Positions 60,220 through 64,000 of a stretch of 64,000 nucleotides of DNA are shown here, piece after piece. The notes under the pieces are model-generated. The model was not told the origin of the DNA, ran no database searches, and saw only the letters and a list, made by a program, of their open reading frames with translations. This DNA comes from Poecilobothrus nobilitatus (taxonomy: Eukaryota > Arthropoda > Insecta > Diptera > Dolichopodidae). Each line of letters opens with the position of its first letter. The first letter of the stretch is position 1. Position numbers and translations under genes: made by a program. Location: positions 266,034,515 through 266,098,514 of the forward strand of contig OX352773.1 of the NCBI GenBank assembly GCA_947095535.1, in the 5' to 3' direction.

Positions 60220-61415
60220 TTACGAAGTTTAAAGCAATTATTAAAATAATTACATTTCATTTACTAGCGACAAAAGAATTTTTGTAAAATAATCTAAATT
60301 TTGCTTTACCTTCCAAATCTAAAAATACCTAATACATATATTTTTTTATTCAAAATATTTTTGGTTTTTTTTTTTTGTTAAATTTTTCACCAAATTTAAT
60401 TCCAAAATTTAATTTTTTTTTTAATTTTCCAATAAGCGTAATAGAACTTATTATAAGTTTATTGAAAAATTGTATTTACATGCCAATTTTTTTTAAATCA
60501 TACAAATTTAAATTTATTCTTAGGATTTTTTTTTTTTTTAATACCATTATTACATGATTACATACATATATACTTATACACAATTTTAAACTTCAAATAA
60601 AATATTTTTTGATTTAATTCCTAAGAATCCATTAAACGCACCGTTTAACAAATTTCAAAGTTAATTTGTCAAAAAGAATATTTCATATATACATGACAGC
60701 TAGATATAATATGTATATATGTCATCATGTATATAATATATCATGTATATATTTATATATGTTATTTTTATTTTATTGAAGAATTTGTTATAATAATAAT
60801 TTACCTGTCATTTGTCCTTTGTCTGTCAACGTATAAATATTTTAGTAAATTTCGAATAAAGTAAAGTATAAGTAAAAAAAAACTATACTTTCTATTCAAG
60901 GATACATTTTGAAATTTTTTTTTTGTTGTTTAAAAACCTTTTATCATAAAATAAAGTTATAAAAGTTATTTTTATTGTAAAAATTTTTAAATTACTATTT
61001 ATTAACTTTTAGTCCAAAAATGTATGTATAAAAGGCTAATTAAAAATGTATTGAGTTAATGTAAAGGAAATTATAAAAAGAAAAATTTTAAATATTTTAA
61101 AGATTAAATAACATGTCAATATTTAATAAATATTTGTAGATATATCCGTTCAAATTATTTTCTACATTACTAATACAGTGTTGTTGAAAATTTGCGTGTA
61201 AACAAATTACGTACTCATGAAATTAAAATTATTCTTTAGTGAAACCTTCAGTTTCTTAATGATTTCAATATTTCCCGTAGAGTTTAAATTTAAATCCCTT
61301 AAATTCAATATTAATAAAAAACTTCTTTCAGTTGGTCAGAGAACGATGGCTTGAAAGTACAACCAGGGACATGTGATCGAATATAAATTAGGAGAAATTC
61401 AAATATATACACACT
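60220..61415. other. AT-rich, no gene recognised
   Basis: No supportable feature. Confidence 0.35.
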
Positions 61416-61420
61416 CTCTG

Positions 61421-61516
61421 TCTAGACCTCAAATATGGCAATTGATTGGTGTTATTACAGGCCATTATCTTATCGATAAATATGGTAAAAGGATTAGGTA
61501 TGCATGTGGATCTTAA
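61421..61516 (+). pseudogene. Non-LTR retrotransposon pol relic, C-terminal region
   Basis: The frame reads SRPQIWQLIGVITGHYLI, then DKYGKRIRYACGS and a stop. 'W.L...ITGH.L..K...R' is the segment between RNase H and the Cys-rich end of Jockey/R1-like pol; TGHY replaces the usual TGHC. Only about 31 codons survive. It is the third remnant of this protein segment in the window, and all three are on the plus strand. Confidence 0.55.
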
Positions 61517-61519
61517 TCG

Positions 61520-62525
61520 TTCGGTATTAACGCTATAGTGAGTTTTTCTTTGCAAAAAAGTGGTAATATCTCGGTGTAGTTTTTTTTTCAGGATTTAAGT
61601 GTACATTCCGACTTCCGAGAATCTGATATCCATTACTACTCAGAATTACCAAAAAAATATGGTAAAAGCTCTCATCTTCCTGAAATTTCAAATAAAAGAA
61701 AAAAAAATTTCTTTAAATTAGTTATACTGTATTTTATTGTATTATGAACTAACTTTTATTAAATTTAAGGCTATAAAGTAAAAAATCTACTTTGTATTAG
61801 AGCTAGAATTGTTTTTTCAGCTAAGTTAAGGTGTAAGGAAAATAAAAACTAAACAAAGACTTTTATCCTGATCTAAAACTTAAATTAATGTAAAAATTCA
61901 ACCAAAAAAAGAAACTCCTACTTGTCTTTAGAAATTTTTTGTTTCGAAATGGGGTTAAAAGTTTGAAACCGGGAAAAGTTTTAGATTAAATAAAATTTTT
62001 TTTGGAAAGTCATTTCTACACCAATTATTATAACATTAATTTAAATATATTCTCAATAGAATTCTATTCATATTCTTTTTTTTGTTGCAACATCTGAATT
62101 AAAAATTGAAAATAATTAATTTTCTATAAAAAATATGTAGGTAGGTACCTATTTTTTTTTCGTTTTTTTTTTTTTTTTGAAAAATAACATACTTCTTTAC
62201 TATAAAAAATTAATTTGATTTAAAAAAAAAATAATGAATTTAGGCAACAAATCTTTAATATTTCATTCAGCCAAAAAAAATTAGATATATTCCCATTCTC
62301 TTTGCATTTTAAGTTTCAAAATTGTCCCAAAACCCCTTCCCCCTCCTATTTTTAGCTTTTTCATGATTCTTTAATGGTACTTAATGTTTTTTTAAAGATA
62401 CTTTACATTGATTGCTTATTTTCATATTAAAAAAAAAAAAAACTGAAACAAAAATGAAAGATGTTGATTTGTTAATCGGATTTCATTTAATAATGTTACA
62501 TAATAAAATAAGATAAAAATGATGT
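61520..62525. other. AT-rich, no gene recognised
   Basis: Poly-T and poly-A runs near 62150-62180 and 62430; no supportable gene. Confidence 0.35.
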
Positions 62526-62529
62526 ATAA

Positions 62530-62998
62530 TAAAATTCCCTTTACGTTTGTGACACTTTAAAAGAGACGATGTGGATTTAGAAAAATAGATATATTGTAAA
62601 TCAGTATTGAATTCTGAGTCAATTTAGCTATGTGCGTTCATCTGTCCATTAATCGCTCTCCACCCACCTCTCGACAGGTTCGAGAAGCTGCCATACAAAT
62701 TCATTATAGTTATCAGAAATATTATGAAAAGAAGTTAAGGACTATGCCAAAGACTTCAGCAAAATTTGTTGACCATATATCTTCTATCCATTTTGGAACT
62801 TAATAAACGTAGACATCTGAAATTTTGTAAAAACAAATTATCATTTTATGTCAATAATTTCCTGTATTTTGGTACTTTATTAAGTTAGACCTCTAAAATT
62901 TTATAAAAAATTGTTAAATTGTATGGGAAGAGCATAACTTACGTTAGTACGGGTATCCTAGAGTTGGTTTAGTCAACTATAACACTATTCCTTGTTAT
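62530..62998 (+). repeat. Family P copy, internally shortened
   Basis: It begins 'aataaaattccctttacgtt' and 'tgtgacac', includes 'tgaattctgagtcaatttag' and 'gagaagctgccatacaaatt', and ends with the family 3' end 'gtacgggtatcctagagttg' then 'cactattccttg'. At about 470 bases it lacks most of the internal repeats. Confidence 0.7.
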
Positions 62999-62999
62999 T

Positions 63000-63558
63000 T
63001 TTATAAAATTTTGAACTTTCTAAGTTACGTTTTTTTAGCATCCACACTAATATAACAAATACACATAAATATATGAGTTCCCTTACCATATTTTTTTTTC
63101 ATACGGAAAAAATGAATGATTTCTTAGAAATAAAAAATTAAATTTGAAAATTAAATAGAGTCGAACATTAAAAATTAAGAGAATAAAATTTGTTAACCTG
63201 TACTTAAACTATTTTCTATTTTAACATTGAAATTTTTTTACATTTCTTTTAGATTTCTTCTGCCATTAATTATAACTAATTCTTAATAATATGATTTAAA
63301 TTAAAGATCTCTTAATATTTAATTTGAAATTTTTTTATTTTAATTATGTAAAAATAGGAAAAGATATAAAAAATGTATTTTCCTAAAGATAGCAATTCTT
63401 TAGATTAGGTAAAAAAAATTTCATTTAAGATATGATGATTTTAAAATATGTATAAAAAAATATTAATATTACAAAATTTCAGATTTTATGATCTATGTTT
63501 TTGGAAATATTTTAATATCATAGGAATAATTTGACATCTTTGGTATTAGAATTCAAAA
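63000..63558. other. AT-rich, no gene recognised
   Basis: No supportable feature. Confidence 0.35.
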
Positions 63559-63565
63559 ATAAATT

Positions 63566-63648
63566 AAACGAGGAAGAATACAGTTGACTTTGTCAACTCT
63601 TAGATACCAGTACGAACCGTTAGTATGTTCACAGCCTGTCACTCTGCT
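63566..63648 (-). repeat. Family P 3' end fragment, minus strand
   Basis: Reverse-complemented it gives 'gttcgtactggtatctaaga', 'gttgacaaagtcaactgtat' and 'tcttcctcgttt', the family P terminus. Only the terminal part of about 80 bases remains. Confidence 0.65.
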
Positions 63649-63649
63649 T

Positions 63650-64000
63650 ACAATATTATTTTTTTAATATTTTAGTATTTTAAAATAATTTGGGTGAATT
63701 TTATAATTTCTAGAACTATGGGTTGTACATATATTCAAACTATATGTTTATATGTACATTCTTCAAAAGCAGATTCTAACCTTTCACATAACGATTACCA
63801 ATCCAAAACTTTTTCAAATATTCTATAGTACCATTTAATACTAAGCGGTAAATGTATATTAAATTTACTAAGTACAAAACAGTAAATATAATTTTAAATA
63901 TTATATTATATTATATTTAAATATTCCATTGACAGAATAATTTCTTATAAGTACAATAAAATACATATGTGTATGTAAATACGGCGCTATATAATATACA
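63650..64000. other. AT-rich, no gene recognised
   Basis: No supportable feature to the end of the window. Confidence 0.35.

Overview
This is AT-rich nuclear DNA from an insect. The identification rests on two intact genes of the insect seven-transmembrane odorant receptor (Or) family, on short canonical GT-AG introns of about 60-85 bases, and on remnants of Jockey/R1-like retrotransposons, tRNA-derived SINE-like elements and small DNA transposons. Long A and T runs and (AT)n tracts are everywhere. A dipteran is plausible, but the species cannot be fixed from the sequence. Most open frames in the window are chance frames in AT-rich DNA.

Layout. 1-9.4 kb: intergenic DNA with three worn pieces of non-LTR retrotransposon pol (2.4, 5.4 and 8.4 kb), a 415-bp MITE and one scattered repeat. 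9.4-17.4 kb: SINE-like tRNA-derived heads followed by about 6 kb of homopolymer-rich DNA with no recognisable gene. 17.5-23.0 kb: two head-to-tail copies of one unclassified repeat (family T). Each carries a different nested insertion, and each supplies the empty site for the other's insertion. 22.9-39.9 kb: a direct tandem duplication (unit A 22911-31536, unit B 31537-39899). Each unit holds, from left to right, a 270-bp fold-back element, one Or gene on the minus strand, transposon pieces, a reverse-transcriptase relic, and a THAP zinc-finger gene broken at poly-A runs. 40-64 kb: mostly unrecognised intergenic or intronic DNA with SINE-like copies, relics of the same repeat families and one weak candidate first exon at about 52.3 kb.

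Genes. The only convincing protein-coding genes are the two Or paralogs, each of seven exons encoding 395 residues. Fly and moth receptors of this family form ligand-gated cation channels with the co-receptor Orco in sensory-neuron dendrites. The two copies are nearly identical in most introns and flanks, and identical over their last 75 residues. They differ at 30 residues packed into exons 1, 2, 3 and 5. This mosaic is the most interesting signal in the window. It points to recent duplication plus gene conversion with another paralog and/or diversifying selection on receptor specificity.
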